A stretch of DNA of 64,000 nucleotides from Unio delphinus. Lineage: Eukaryota; Mollusca; Bivalvia; Unionida; Unionidae. Positions 44,195 to 57,614 of this stretch are shown in pieces; position 1 is the first letter of the stretch; each line of letters starts with the position of its first letter. The notes under the pieces were generated by a model. The model was not told the origin of the DNA. It did not search any database and saw only the letters and a program-made list of their open reading frames with translations. Made by a program: the position numbers and the translations under genes. The DNA lies in NCBI GenBank assembly GCA_029339505.1, contig JAQISU010000081.1, forward strand, positions 14,793,001 to 14,857,000, written 5' to 3'.

Positions 44195-44330
44195 TGGTGA
44201 AGTAGTGATTTTCAAGATGGTAGCTGTTGAAACCATCTTGGCCATCTGTTTTAATTTAGGACCAACAAGACATAGTATGAAGTCTTTTTTTTGCGAAAAC
44301 TATGCTGATGTGATCAATCATTCACAACAA
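44195..44330 (+). repeat. single unit of the 140-bp dispersed repeat
   Basis: Contains TTCTGGTGAAGTAGTGATTT, TCAAGATGGTAGCTG and TTTAATTTAGGACCAACAAG, in the same order as the tandem units at 12175-12735. Confidence 0.75.
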
Positions 44331-44624
44331 GTATAAAACAGGATTTTCCATAATTACCTGTATATTTTAAGAGTAATTTCTTCTGAAATGATGTACTTTT
44401 AAAATGACTTGCAATATATGCGATGGGGGAGAAACCAATTAATAAAAATAATTTCCCTAAAGGACCAAATTCCGAATTTTGTTTCTTACCAAATCTAATT
44501 TTATTCAAGCCAAAAATACTGAAAACACCCCATATTAGAAGCACAAAATATTCTTGGTAGAGATCAGTATGATAGCATACCCAGAACTATAATTCTGAAA
44601 CTGTCCTTATCCTAATGATTTGTT

Positions 44625-44937
44625 TGTTTGATTAGGATTTTAATCATAATTTTTAAAAAAAATTCAGTCATTTCGCTACGATGTCTGTAATGAAGCAGTT
44701 TATAGTGATATCTAGCACTGGGACATCATGCCGCAGACATGTAGCATGATGTCCCACCTAGTCACATTATCCTGACACCAGGCCAACCAGTCCTAACACT
44801 AACCTCTTAATGCTGAGCGCCATAGCTGTTAGTATCATTTTTGTAAGTCGTTGGTATGACTTGGCTGGGGATCAAACTCACGACCTCCTGCTTCTGCGGC
44901 TGATGCTCAACCACAAAGCCACCGGAACGGTTCCTTA
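44625..44937 (-). mobile_element. SINE family 2, full-length copy
   Basis: On the minus strand it starts with a tRNA-like head: a box-A-like GTGGCTTTGTGGTTGAGC and a box-B-like GTGAGTTTGATCCCC. The body follows with AAGAGGTTAGTGTTAGGACT, GGTGTCAGGATAATGTGACT and ATCGTAGCGAAATGACTGA, and a tail rich in CAAAC. A second, headless copy is at 19369-19575. A local inverted pair (GGACATCATGC ... GCATGATGTCC) lies in the middle. The family appears widespread in gastropods, from memory of similar sequences. Confidence 0.85.
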
Positions 44938-45071
44938 CCCTAATGAAAGTTTTTGACATTTCAGCAGATATTAATCTGTGTGGTCAACATGAACTCTAGA
45001 ATCTGTCCTTTCTGCCATGTACCCCCACATCTGGAGTAAATAACTTTGAAATGATCGAGATTCACACCCAT

Positions 45072-45190
45072 GGGAGCTTGGTGGCTCTGTGCTTAAGTGA
45101 TTGCACCTATTAACAGAAACTTGTGGATTTGAATCATATCATCAGATCAGCCTGGATAGACTAATTTCTCGGGAAATTTTTAAGGTCACA
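45072..45190 (+). mobile_element. probable tRNA-derived SINE head
   Basis: GGGAGCTTGGTGGCTCTGTG followed after about 45 bases by GTGGATTTGAATC resembles tRNA A and B boxes. It does not fold as a clean tRNA and the box A is imperfect. The body is too worn to assign. Confidence 0.45.
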
Positions 45191-46473
45191 GGTAACTTTG
45201 TTTTCAGTCATTTAATGTAGAAGTGAATCAGTACGTTGAATTTATTTTTTGTTAAGTTTTCTTCAACATGGTAATACTAGCAACTTTTTAAGAATTTCAA
45301 ATGTAAAATTTTAATACCATGCAAATGAATTGATCACAAAGTTATGGAGTTATGAATTTATTTGCATGGCATTACTATAATATGGGTGTTATAAATCAAA
45401 ATATTCTTCTAAAAGTAAATAATTTTTCTTTCATTACTTTTGTGCTGAGGTGCAGTAAGACAGGACTACATGCACACATACATACAATTCACACCACCAC
45501 TTTCCCCCAAATCCTGAATAACAACCCCTTTATCCATTGGATTGTAACAATTAACAGGCATTTTACAAACTACTATAATAATTTATTGTATATACTTGCT
45601 TATAAGAAAAGCCCAACAACAAACTGCATTGGTAGATCTGAGTCGATACAGTTTGTTAAGAATAAGCACAGACCCTGATTTCAAGATATGCTATTGCTAA
45701 GGGACATCAGGATACTTGTTTAGTTTGACTCGATCATTAAGTGAGCATATACAGTAATTATGCTATCAACTTATAGTGTTACTTCTTATATTGCAATTTT
45801 GTATGTATCTAGTTTAAATTAAACATCATTTGATATAACACCAATGTGCACCCTTTTAAAAAAAATTATTCAGGAACTGTTTATACATGTGTACAACTTT
45901 AGTTATCTTATGTTCTAAATTAAAATTATATTTCATGTTTTAAATTTAATTCTGCAAGAAGAACTCTTCAAAACCCCAAACCAATGATTTTATTAACGAT
46001 GACCATATTTCAATGCTCATCAGCCTTGTATAAACATGAAAGCCTCTGTCAATACTTTTTTGTAAAGTTTTATAAAATTCAGTTAGGTGCTGTTGAGTGA
46101 TTTACTAGTTTTTCAATCTTTATCAAAAACACCCATACTTGAGAGCTGATCATCATTTTGTACATATTGGAAAGGACTTCATGTGAACACGTTTTCAGCA
46201 CTTTTGGCATTTAACGGTTGTTTAATATTTAGGAACAGGGAACTATATTTCAGGACAGATCTGACCAACATTTGTACAAATCTGAAAGGCTTTCATGCCA
46301 GGACATTTTTCTATCAAGTTTCGCTAATTTCTATTCTATTCAGCAGTTGTTAGTCTGTGAATGATTTTTCTCTACTTACAGTAATAATGGCATCGTTTAT
46401 ACAAATCTAAAGGCTCTTGAAGTCGTATCGTTTTCTGATGGCAAGTTTACACTGCAACTGTTGAATTAAATTG
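45191..46473. other. non-coding stretch
   Basis: AT-rich. A 108-codon open frame at 45352-45678 (plus) has low-complexity composition and no domain; it includes the dispersed repeat shared with 25185 (at 45594-45665). No exon accepted. Confidence 0.5.
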
Positions 46474-46474
46474 C

Positions 46475-46622
46475 ATGATGTACAATGGACACAGAACCAT
46501 GGCATAAACTCATGAAGTACAATGGACACAGAACCATGGCATAAGCTCATGAAGTACAATGGACACAGAACCATGGCATAAGCTCATGAAGTACAATGGA
46601 CACAGAACCATGGCATAAGCTC
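46475..46622 (+). repeat. 37-bp minisatellite, four copies
   Basis: The word TACAATGGACACAGAACCAT recurs at 46481, 46518, 46555 and 46592, exactly 37 bp apart. Units are almost identical, so the array is young. Confidence 0.95.
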
Positions 46623-49600
46623 ACTATGGCCAAGATATTAAGACAGTTAAAATTACACCAAGTTTATTTACTGTCAGATGGAATAATAAAATGTCAGTAA
46701 TTAGAATCATGATAAAAATGATAGCCACAAAGGTTACATTTACAGGAATACACTGTATAATGCAATAACATAATGCATTAATGAAGGAACCTGATGACAA
46801 TTATACTGAGAGAAAAGTAGGTCTATTTATTTGTAGTTTACATTGAACAAGGCATTGAATATTGAAAATTGCTGCAAAATAAAATCACTTGATATATGAC
46901 TACACAACTCAGATTTGTATGAACAGGACATACTAAAAAAAGCAGACAATCCAAAAAATGTTAATATTAAAACATCAAAGTTGTAAAAAAAAAAATGTTA
47001 ATTTCTATGCTATTATTAATATTCAAAGAATTTCTCCTCTGGGCACAATGGACAGTGTATTACAGATGTATAATCATAGTCTAATGTGTCATCAACAAAA
47101 ATAAAATGCTTTATTCACCTTCATATTTTTAAATAGCAATTAAGTAATAATGAACCTGGAGATCATAAAACTGAGCCTTGATTTTAAATTAAAGCTTTAA
47201 ATTTCAGCCAATGAAATGTAATATTACTTGTTTAAATTGCTTCGTGATTGGTTGGCATAAAATCTCAAGCTCCAAACACAATCTCACATGTATGATTTGA
47301 AGGCCAGTATTTTGTACAATACCGCCAAGTCAAGGCCCTCAATCTTATTAAAATATGTGTAGCACGTACACAACTCTGAACATTGAAGTAAATTTTCAAT
47401 AATGTAATATGCAGTCGGCTTAGGTGTACATGATGTTTAAGATCACATGCAGAATGAATACCAAACTCTACTAATCCATAATAACATAAGAATACCGAGT
47501 CCACAGTTTGACCATGAGTACATGTCATACAATAGATTGATGGTGTTACATGTTACTGAGCATCAAACTTGTTACATGTTAATGAGCATAAATGGAAAGT
47601 ACATTAAACTGCTGAATGTTTAAAATGGTAAATGCAACATTTAGCTCCAATTAAAGGAAATATACATGAAAGTACACAATTAGTTTAATGCTTCAACAGG
47701 AGTCACTCAGTTGAATAAAAAATATAATATATGATGTAAAACATTACCCTGCTGATAAAAAAGTAAATATATATGAATGATGTAACTTCGTATTAAAAAG
47801 TAAAGACATCATGCAAGTGAATTGAAATTGAAATTGAAATTGAAATTGCAGGTAAATTACTGCAGAAGAAAAAAAAAAACTCAAGACCACGTGCTTGTAC
47901 AAACCAAAATTGGCTATTTAATGCACTGACATTTTTTATAATTATATGATGCAGTCAGTCACAGAAAACACCAATTACATTACCAATTAAGTTATCAGAT
48001 TTTGGTATTCAAGTACTCATTTCATTATCTGTTCTCCATTTAAAAATAACTGACTACATTACAATTTTTCTGCATTGTATAAAATGACTTCCTTGACATA
48101 TTTTCTAACATTTTATGCAAAAAGCCCCAAAAAATTTATTCCAATGTTTAATGCAGAACTTGAAGCCTTGTCTTAAATCACATAAAAAATAAAACTGAAA
48201 ATAAATATGTATGTGCGACTAGTATGGGATCCTGATTTATTCATGTGTATTTTAACGTGGTGAATACTAAGGTTAAAGTTACTTTGCTTTAAAAACTCTT
48301 CTTGTCATCATTTATGCAAACCAGTAAAAAAAAAACATTTAAAAAAGATTTCGTCATTACATAACTTTTATGTAACATCTGTTTATCATTTTAGTCAGCA
48401 CTGTAATTATTGTTTCAGCATCTGGATGCAATTAAAAAATTCAAATATATAAACTAATATTGATGAAAAGGGTTTAACCAATTAAGTAAATGCACATGCC
48501 ATGATTAAATATTTGTCAAAAGTAAATACAAGACAATTGTTAGTACATCTATAATGTAACTACTGTGAGTTTGAAATAAATGTTACTGACTCTACTCCCG
48601 TATTAGGATTGGAAAAATCACATCTTCCCACCCTGGACTACTGAAAAGTTGTACTATGCATGCAACACAACTTCATGTCATTTGTGCCAACATTTTTTGT
48701 GTGTAATTTCATTAAAATATCCATTGAAGGCCAATCACGTTTCTTCTTCCAGTCTCTCATGGTTTCATTGATGCTTAAATATATACATGCAAATGGAAAG
48801 AAGATTAATGAATCAAATTCTTACTGAAAGATCTTTCAATTGGATAGTTTTATTCCATTACTAAAATTGATACAGACTGATTGGAAATCATACTAGATCT
48901 AAACATGCCTACATGAGACTGAATAACACTTTAACTAATAGATATATGAAGCTGAATTTTGAAGCTAAATATAGTTTTAGTCTTAAATTATGTAAATAAA
49001 AATGAGTAAGAATGACTGGTGATTAAAATGTGGAAAAAAAAAAAATGTTAATAAAAAGTTAAAAATAGCAAAGCCATGCAAAACAGATTCATCACATTAG
49101 ACTACACACCTATAACTTTTAAAATCAAAGAACACTTATCTACCATAAAACAAATTAAGCATCCATAAAACACATTCTTCTGAATTGTGTATATACATTC
49201 ATGAATATTTAAAATAAACCAACCCTTCCCACATTAGAAAATAAGTTAATAACAGTATCAATTGGAAAAGAACACTCTACAAAAGACATTTTCATCAAAG
49301 CATGATTATTTCCATGAGCAAAATACATGTAACACTAAAGCATCTAGATGGGCACGTGTATTGTACATAACAGCTAATACCAACGAGTCAACTTGTTTGG
49401 TAACCCCAAAATTAGGAGAATGGGCAATCATGGGAGATTACTCTAAATGATCTAAAATAAACTTTTGGAAATTCAAATAATTCAGGGGCTTGTCAAGATA
49501 AAGGTGCATGATAAGTATAATTGGAATCATAACATTCCTTTCTAAAATTATGCATATGGAAAGCAAATGTGTAGTGGTCATCCAGGGGCCTCAACTCTTG

Positions 49601-52600
49601 TACATACTGAAATTAATTCATTCAAGGTTGCATACTATACAACTCCATGACAAAGTTAGCTAAATTCCAACAAACCTTGGGAAGGTTATTCTGCAGGAAC
49701 AAAAATCACTATGAAAATCTAACTTGTTCAAGGTTTCATCAATGCTGAGGCATATAGCAAAATTGACTGAAATCCAACACGCTCTTTTGGAAGGTAAACT
49801 CGTCAAAACAAAGTTCAGTGTACAGATGAGTATTTGGACCCACAAATCCTCACCAATGACAAAAAAGGTTGGAAATCAAACAGTTTCTATAAATATAAAG
49901 TCTATACCAAATAAGACTTAAATCCAACCAAGTTGTTTTGCCGAAACAAAATCATTTACAAAAGGATCAGCAATTGGATTACTACATGGTTCTGCCAACT
50001 TTGACAAGTGGTTCCCAACTAACTGGAACTAGTTTGTGTGCAATCAGTCAAGTACTTACATTAATGTTTCAGTCTGCTTTGTGTTTTATTGCTTTAATCA
50101 GTACTTTGACACATTACTGGTTATAATGTGCCAAGGCAATGTAAGTCATGTGACTTTCTCAAGAACACACCAAGGCAATGGAAGTCATGTGACTTTCTCA
50201 AGAACACACCAAGGCAATGGAAGTCATGTGACTTTCTCAAGAACACACCAAGGCAATGGAAGTAATATGACTTTCTCAAGAACACACCAAGGCAATGGAA
50301 GTCATGTGACTTTCTCAAGAACACACCAAGGCAGACTCTTTAACATTGGACAGGAGTGTGAAAATTCTACCAACATTCAGTACCATGTGTGGAAGAAATA
50401 AGAAAAGCAAAGAAAAGTTGCTCTTAACGCACTTAAAAATGACGAATTTTGGCTTTTAAAAAAAAATGTTTACATCATTAACTTGTTTATTAAAAGTCAA
50501 GTTTGGGTATGAACTGAGGAAGGGGGAGATGGTACAAGTGGAGGGGACTTCTAATTCATCCTTAATTACATTTACATCTACTAATTGCAAAGGATTAATT
50601 AAACAAAATAAGCCCATTCAATATGCAATGTAAATTTTTTTAAGTTGGTGTTTCACTAAAGGTTGCATCCATAATTTACAACAAAATATAATCTGTAAAG
50701 GCAACATACATTCAGCTGTACCAAATACAATCACATGTACCATGTACATTCAGATGGAAAGTAATAAATTGCTCAATAATTAAGCTATATAAAATGTGGA
50801 CATTTTCTGAGAAAAGTGGTTAAATTTACAAACATTCTGTCATTTTTCCATTCAAACCAATGTAGAAATAACACATTTTTTAATCTTTTAATTCAACGCC
50901 ATGTTGCAATAACAGTTCTTAATTTTTCTGCTCTAAGCTATGTGGCAATTACATACATTTTGTTCATCAATAAATTGCCTTTGCATATATGATTGTTCCC
51001 ACAAATGGTTAATTCATCTGTACATGCAAACAATGGCTGGACTAACTAGAACTGCAGCTACAAGACCACTCAATGACACAATGACCGGTGTCTAAGCAAA
51101 CTGAGAATTAAAGCCCCTCTGCCACATGAATTTAAAAACTTTACCATAAATCTACACAAAAGCCTTAGTATAGAATATGTCCTTTAACAAAGATATTATC
51201 CTTGGATTTTATTTTGACAATATCAAGAATTATATAAAAATATAACATTTATGACCTAAAACATATTTTCAGACTGATCTGGGTAATTCTGAGCTGCCAC
51301 CTCGAGTGGAATGAAACTCCGGGTTAAAAAGGAAAAAAATCTGAATTTGGAGGAGAAAAAAAAAAGGAATCTGTGTTTGCAACCATATATTTACAAAATC
51401 TTTTCAAAGGAATTCACAAGTCAACTGACTTATGTTATTTATTTAATGTGAAAAATGTATGTAACAGTCATACCCTGAAAATCTAACATTTAGTGTTCAT
51501 TCAATTGACAACACTAAATATGAGCATAAAAGATGAAAATGGTAAAATGATCGAATTTCACAGTATGAGTAATGTATACCTCAAGGATTTTCTGCATCAT
51601 TTTTGCTCTCTTTGAAGGAGGAACAGCTATTGTGAATCAAAAGAGCTTTGTGGGTGTGGGTGCTATTTTAAAAATCAGGATGATCCAGAGTAAATCGGGA
51701 TAAGTGGCAGGTCTGTACAATTACTGGATACGTAAGCCACAGTCCTCACCATCATTTTCCCCCCTCCCCAAGAAATGGGAGTGTTCCTTTAAGAATGTGT
51801 TGTACCATCCACCTGCGACTTGCAACATTTAGATAATGAAATCTAATTGTTACAATGACATATGCTTCCAAAACCACTCCAAATACTTCCTGACTGACTT
51901 TCCTAGTTACCAGATAAATACTGTTAGCCGTTCATGTTCCTAATCGACTTTCAAGAACATGCATTATTTTCTAATAAATTCCTATTGATAAACATACTTT
52001 AAATTCTACACTTGCCAGAAACCTGTATATGCAAGCAATATGCCTAAGTTTAAATCTATTTAACATAGAAATGATTTAACCTTACCTCAGGCAACATACA
52101 GTAAAAATTATTACAAAAACAAAACTAATATTTCCTTCTTTTAATAACTTTTAAAATATGGCATAAATCCATTAATCTTAATTCATGCAAAGTTAGATTC
52201 ATATTTGGTATAACCCATAATAATTTTTGTATTCCTTTGAGAATAATACAGTCAAAATGGATCAGGTAGGATGGATGAATCGTCTCTTCACATGCTGCTT
52301 TTACAACTACATATGCATGGAATGTATGATAGAAAGAAAATTCAATATACATTTTGGAGTGTCTTGTCGACTTTTACATGCAGCCTGTGTGTACCACATT
52401 AAAAAAGTTTTGCGTCCCTAGTAAAATAACCAAGCAAATAATTTTTTTAATTTTTTTTTCTCCTTGAAATAAAAGAAATAAACATGCCACAATTCGTTTC
52501 TATGATCAAGCCATCTTCTGACATTTCAAACTCTTTAACTGTAAAGAAAGAGTCTTTTTTTTTTTAAAGAATCTGTCCAAATAAAGCTACATCCAAATCC

Positions 52601-52827
52601 CAAAACTAAGCAATATCAAGCATTTGAATCAATCACCATTACACTGCCTTAACAACATGTATGAACAAAAAACTTGCATAAAAACAGCAACAAAATGTCT
52701 GCACAATGAAGTCTTTGGTGTTTCTGGTAAACCTGGAAAAAGTCAATTTACAGGCATATTGTCCTCCTGTGACAAGATAGATTGATTTAGCAGACAATCA
52801 TTTCACAGAATTGACACACAGTACAAT
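46623..52827. other. long non-coding stretch downstream of the unknown minus-strand gene
   Basis: Directly beyond the stop codon at 52828 on the minus strand, so at least part is probably its 3' UTR. No coding exon seen. It contains an (ATTGAA)n run at 47820-47849 and the 39-bp minisatellite at 50132-50335. How far the transcript extends cannot be told from sequence alone. Confidence 0.45.
50132..50335 (+). repeat. 39-bp minisatellite with repeated E-box/M-box
   Basis: CAAGGCAATG starts units at 50132, 50171, 50210, 50249, 50288 and a partial one at 50327, period exactly 39 bp. Units carry AAGTCATGTGACTTTCTC; the fourth is changed to AGTAATATGAC. An open frame through it (13-residue repeat GNGSHVTFSRTHQ) is a by-product of the length being a multiple of three. 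Confidence 0.95.
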
Positions 52828-52962
52828 TTACGAGGCAGCCAAAACTTCATCATGGCCATTTTCAACTGTTTCAGCAATTCCTTTCTGTTTGGATAGGGCT
52901 GGATCATCTTCATGAACATGAACTGTCACCTTTAAATCAGACATCTTTTCTCTCACCTCAGT
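52828..52962 (-). CDS. last coding exon of an unknown gene
   Basis: On the minus strand an acceptor TTTTTTGTTGCAG leads into 45 codons ending in TAA at 52828-52830. It encodes TEVREKMSDLKVTVHVHED and ends ENGHDEVLAAS. The peptide is hydrophilic and acidic, with no membrane segment or known domain. The exon starts in phase 0, matching the phase-0 end of the exon at 61638-61702 across an 8.7-kb intron. I do not recognise the protein. The codon composition and exact phase agreement make it a credible host gene. Confidence 0.7.
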   Translation of the reverse strand, partial: TEVREKMSDLKVTVHVHEDDPALSKQKGIAETVENGHDEVLAAS

Positions 52963-54255
52963 CTGCAACAAAAAATAAGAGACATTTTAGTAAAATTAAC
53001 ACTGCTGAAGTTATTGCAACATTGGTTTTCTAAGCATCATTTAAGTGAAAACATCTTGTAATTGCAAAAAATGTAATTGTGCAGGTTTTAGTTTGTTTAT
53101 AAAAGTTTCAGATCAAGATTATAACATGCAGTTTCAACTATTTCGTAATAAAATGAAATTGAAAAGTCAAAAATCCAGAAAAATTGATGTAATGCTATGA
53201 AAATCTATTCATGGCTGTTAATTTGAATACGATGGTACCCAGTAAAGGCAATTTTAAAAAAAGACACGATGAAAAAAGTCTGCCCCAAAAGTTAAAGAGT
53301 GTCTATATAAAAAAATGGAGAAAATAAATGTAGTTGCCTGAAAATGTAATCAGGTCAACAACATATGGTTAAAAATATTAAGCAGATAAAAATTGTAATT
53401 TGTCGATACTGAGTGCTCTTTATGCAATCTTCTTGAGGTGCTCAGATAGAAAAAAAACCATCAAGATGCCAGCACATTGGAAGCAATAACGGTACAACAA
53501 TACTGACAAAAAGTTACATGCAACAGGATTAATTACACTAACAAAGCCAAATAATGCAGAAAGTGCAACATAATGACTCTCACCTCTAGAGACTGAAACC
53601 TGACATTAAAGAGTCTTTATACATCAGCAAAACTAACAGAGAAAATTAATATTATTTCAAATTTTCACCTTTCTTACGAGATCTGTTCAAAATCTATATT
53701 TTTAAAATGTTAAGGTAAAAATTCAAATGCAGCAGACATCTTGATTATCGGGCCTAGACTGGTCACCAGTCATATCACCTAGTTAATAAGATTCAAGCAG
53801 TTTACATAGTCCAGCCCTAATTAATGGGGTTCAAGCAGTTTACAGGAGATCTGGTGTTTCATTAGAACTTATGTTTTCTACTGCATCTTGCAATTGTCTT
53901 ACTGTTTCTTTGACAAATGTACATATTTCATGGAACAATTAAGAAGGCACCAAATTGTAAATTTCAGTCATATGTTGAATTTGCATAAAATGTGATTTGT
54001 TTTATCTATGGTGTGCTATTCCTCATTTTTCAAAAATATAAATATTTCCTAATGTATGAATTTTAAAGTAATGAATATCTTTCCATTCTCTGTACTTCCC
54101 CTGCATTAACAATGTTTTCCCCCCAAAAATGTTTTTTTTTTAAAAATAAAAAAAGAAGAAATTTACTGAAACTAGGGCTAGTTGTACAGTGGAACCAAAA
54201 TCCAAAATTTGCAAATTGGTCAAGTATTTAAATGATTGTCACAGAATGACCAAGT
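52963..54255. other. intron, nothing recognised
   Basis: AT-rich intronic DNA of the unknown minus-strand gene, up to the 3' end of an L2-like LINE. No repeats longer than a few tens of bases noted. Confidence 0.45.
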
Positions 54256-54259
54256 TATA

Positions 54260-56100
54260 ATAGATCCAGTTTAAAAGGTTTTCTTAAATATAACATCTGC
54301 ACTGCAGGAGAGTGCATTAGAGGGGGCTATTAAGGCCAGCTTAAACATGATGGTCATATGAATGTTTATGAATAGTATGACCACTGAATGACCATGGCCC
54401 TTATCTGTTGTTGGAGAACCAACTTTGTGTTTGATTCTGTATTGAATCGATAGCCAGTGTAGGGTACAGAGCAGTGGTGAGGTGTGCTCTGATCGAGGTA
54501 CTCTAAAGATGATCCGTGCAGCTGTGTTTTGAAGTTTTTTGAAGTTTCTGGAGTAAATATTGTGGCGAACCAAACACAATAGTCCAGTCTTGAAAGTACT
54601 AATGAACACACGAGTGTTTTAGTGGCATCAACTGAAAGATATTTACGGAACTGATGCGTCTCAATTCAAGATATGCAGCCTTGCATATGTTTATGACATG
54701 TTGGTGCAATGTGAGAGTACTGTCTAGAGTAACGCCTAGGTTTCGTACTGACTGTGAGAATTGAATGTTGGTGTTGCTGATATGTATTGTGTGAGGTAAA
54801 GGATGTGAATGAGAAAGGCTTTGTGTTGTGATCAGAATAGCCTCAGTTTTATCATCATTCATCTACAGCTTGTTACATGTCATCCATGATTTCACATCAG
54901 AAATGCACCTCTCTACTCCATGGATGGTAGCATTAACTTCAGTTGGGTGGCTAGACTTGTATATTTGGGTGTCATCAGCGTACAATTGGTGCGACACTGG
55001 GTGATGATCTATCACACTTGAGAGCAGCCGAGTGTATAGAATGAAGAGAACAGGTCCAAGAACAGATCCCTGTGGAACACCACAACATATGTCAACTGGG
55101 CTGGAGTGTATTCCATTTGTAGATGTAATTTTTGTCCTGTTTACTAAGTAGGACTTTAACCACTGTAAGGCTATATTCTGAATGCCAAATACATGCTGGA
55201 GACGGTGAAGTAATATATCATGGTCTATTGTGTCAAATGCTGCAGATAAATCCAGGAGGGTGAGGACTGTACTCTTTCCACTATTCAAAGCAGAGAGAAT
55301 GTCACTAAATACTTTCAGAAGAGTAGTTTCTGTACTGTGGCATGGGCAATATGCAGACTGTACATTCCTAAAAAGACTGTTTGAATTCGAATGAGATACA
55401 AGTTGGGTTAGAATAACCTTTTCTAAGATTTTTTATATGAATGGGAGATTAGAAACTGGGCAGTAGTTCTTTAAATCGTTATGGTCAAGTGTTGGTTTCT
55501 TCAGCAGTGGCTTTACGATGGCAGTTTTGAAAAATGATGGGAATTCCCCCGATGAGAGAGAGATATTAATAACATCAGTTAGTGAAGGCAATATTGGGTC
55601 TAAGCACTCAAGCAGCAATGTCAGAATTGGATCAAGTTCACAAGACTTTGGTGCACTTTTCATCACGATTGTCCGTACTAAATCAATTGAAACCGGTTCA
55701 AATGCTCCTAATGGTTGTCGCTGAAATTCTGCATCATAACTGTATGGTGACTAGTCAGTTAAAATTGTGCTGTCAAGCGAATCTCTAATGGTTTGTACTT
55801 TGTCACGGAAGAAATTTGCAAATTGGTCCAGAAGGTCTAGTGGAGAGAAGGTTGTTGAAAGTGGTGTACATTGTTCCTTGACATTAGTTTGTTAGTTATC
55901 TCAAAGAAGTACCTAGCATTTCGGACAAGAAGGGAATAGCTTCATACTGGTCTAAAGAAAAGTGGTTGTATGGTTCAATGAGTCCATTTCTCGCCACTGT
56001 CAGCCAGATTTTCTGGCAGAAAAACTGCTTCTCCCTATCAAGATTCCCAGTCGCAGTCTTATCTGTGCTGGAGATTGTCAAGATGGACTTGGTTTTACAG
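54260..56100 (-). mobile_element. second L2-like LINE, 5'-truncated and broken
   Basis: The RT region of an L2-clade LINE within the intron, in the same orientation as the gene. 55666-55433: SAPKSCELDPILT and LLKKPTLDHNDLKNYCPVSN. 55288-54863: LLDLSAAFDTIDHDILL, CCGVPQGSVLGPVLFIL and LYADDTQIY. 54862-54599: MNDDKTEAILI and NLGVTLDSTLTLHQHV. The remainder reaches 54271. A TAG at the end of the 55288 piece (NKL-stop-MNDDKTE, where Gln fits) and another at 55751-55753, plus several frame changes, inactivate it. It differs from the LINE at 31898-35890, so two families are present. Confidence 0.85.
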
Positions 56101-56966
56101 CTATTTTAGCCACTTCAGAAGAGAGCAGAAAGGGTATGAAGTTTAGGCACCTTAAATGTATTTTTAAAATTCCAAATCTTTTTCATGATTCAATGGATAT
56201 AATAGGACTGAGTCCTGCCTGTTAAAAAATAGCACAATACTTTACTGAGAGCTTTTACAAAAACTCCATTTACAAAGGCTGAGGGTATGATCACTTAAAT
56301 AATACTGAAAAAGCCAATTATAAAACTGGAGGCATCTTAGGACAAAAGATCTTTTCCCAAGAGTGATTTAAACACAACCCATTTGAACAATGGTTTCCAA
56401 AGAAAAGACTAGGTTTGTTATTTCTGTTCTGGGACTTTCCATCAATGGCAGGATGTAAATTTCATACCTCAATGAGGGTAATTCCAACCCTGGAAAAGGC
56501 AAGCCAGGTAAAAGTGATGGGTAATGTATTATTGCTATTAAAATTTATGAAGCTGAAACCTTTTAGGGCACATCTTTGAATAGCGTTAAATAGTTTTCAT
56601 TTTTGAAAATATCCAACAAATTGCATAGCTTACAAAAACATTGCATCATCTACTGTTAGACTGTTATTTATAGAATGGTATTATGTGAAAGCCATCACCA
56701 TGTCTAATTCAAACATTAGTAGTTTCATAAAAAAAATACAATTGTTATTTCACACATGTAATCAACTTCCACAAAAATAATTCAAAAGGATTAATCAGCA
56801 GATTAGTTCCACTTTCTCCACATTTTACACAGGTCAGTTTTGAATGACACTTTGTCATGTGTGGAATACAATCCACTTTTTGTGAATTACCAAATGTGTA
56901 GATACATTTAGGTCCAATAAAACCTTTTCTACGAGTTCATTCAACTCTGCATGTGACTTTGTTTAT

Positions 56967-57026
<60 letters not shown>

Positions 57027-57612
57027 TCACTGAATTTATATTGATTTTTTTTAAGATGAAAATTACTGAAAACTGTGTCCACAAAGATGTCCTTTTTAAC
57101 TGAACCATACAATTTTATATCCAAATTTGATGAGACTCACATTAGCTACTAAAGTGCATATCATGTTATTATATTACGGGTATGCATTTTATGCTTTTAA
57201 TATTTTTTAACCAGGAAATACTTTAGTGTAGTTTTGAAAGGTTATCTAATGCATGTGACAGACTATTCATGTGACAATGCAGACGTTTTGGTTGAAGACA
57301 ATGCAGTCGTTGTGGTTGAAGACAAAGAGTCTGGCATGGAAGAAATCCTTATCAGGGTGACTAGCAGAACCTAATAAATGACAATACAACAGGCTGGATT
57401 GATGGATAAAATACATCATGGTCTCTACAGCATACAGAGATGGCTTTTGGAAACTATCAGATGACTATTGATCCAGCTGTAGTCTGACAGATGACTCCTG
57501 TAATCTGCGCCAACAACTGACATGATTGTATTTAACTTTAGTCACTTCTGCATACTTAAAAATTTGGGTGAACACTGCAATTTGACACATGATACCACAA
57601 TTAAGATTAGTT
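56101..57612. other. intron with (AT)n microsatellite
   Basis: Between the L2-like LINE and the 47-bp satellite. It has an (AT)n run of about 27 units at 56971-57024. No exon recognised. Confidence 0.5.
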
Positions 57613-57614
57613 AG

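Noticed and set aside
45352..45678. 108-codon plus-strand open frame
   Set aside because: Low-complexity His/Ile/Asn-rich translation, no splice context, overlaps a dispersed repeat.
50036..50401. 121-codon open frame with a 13-residue repeat
   Set aside because: The 39-bp unit happens to be divisible by three; both strands stay open, and there is no exon context.
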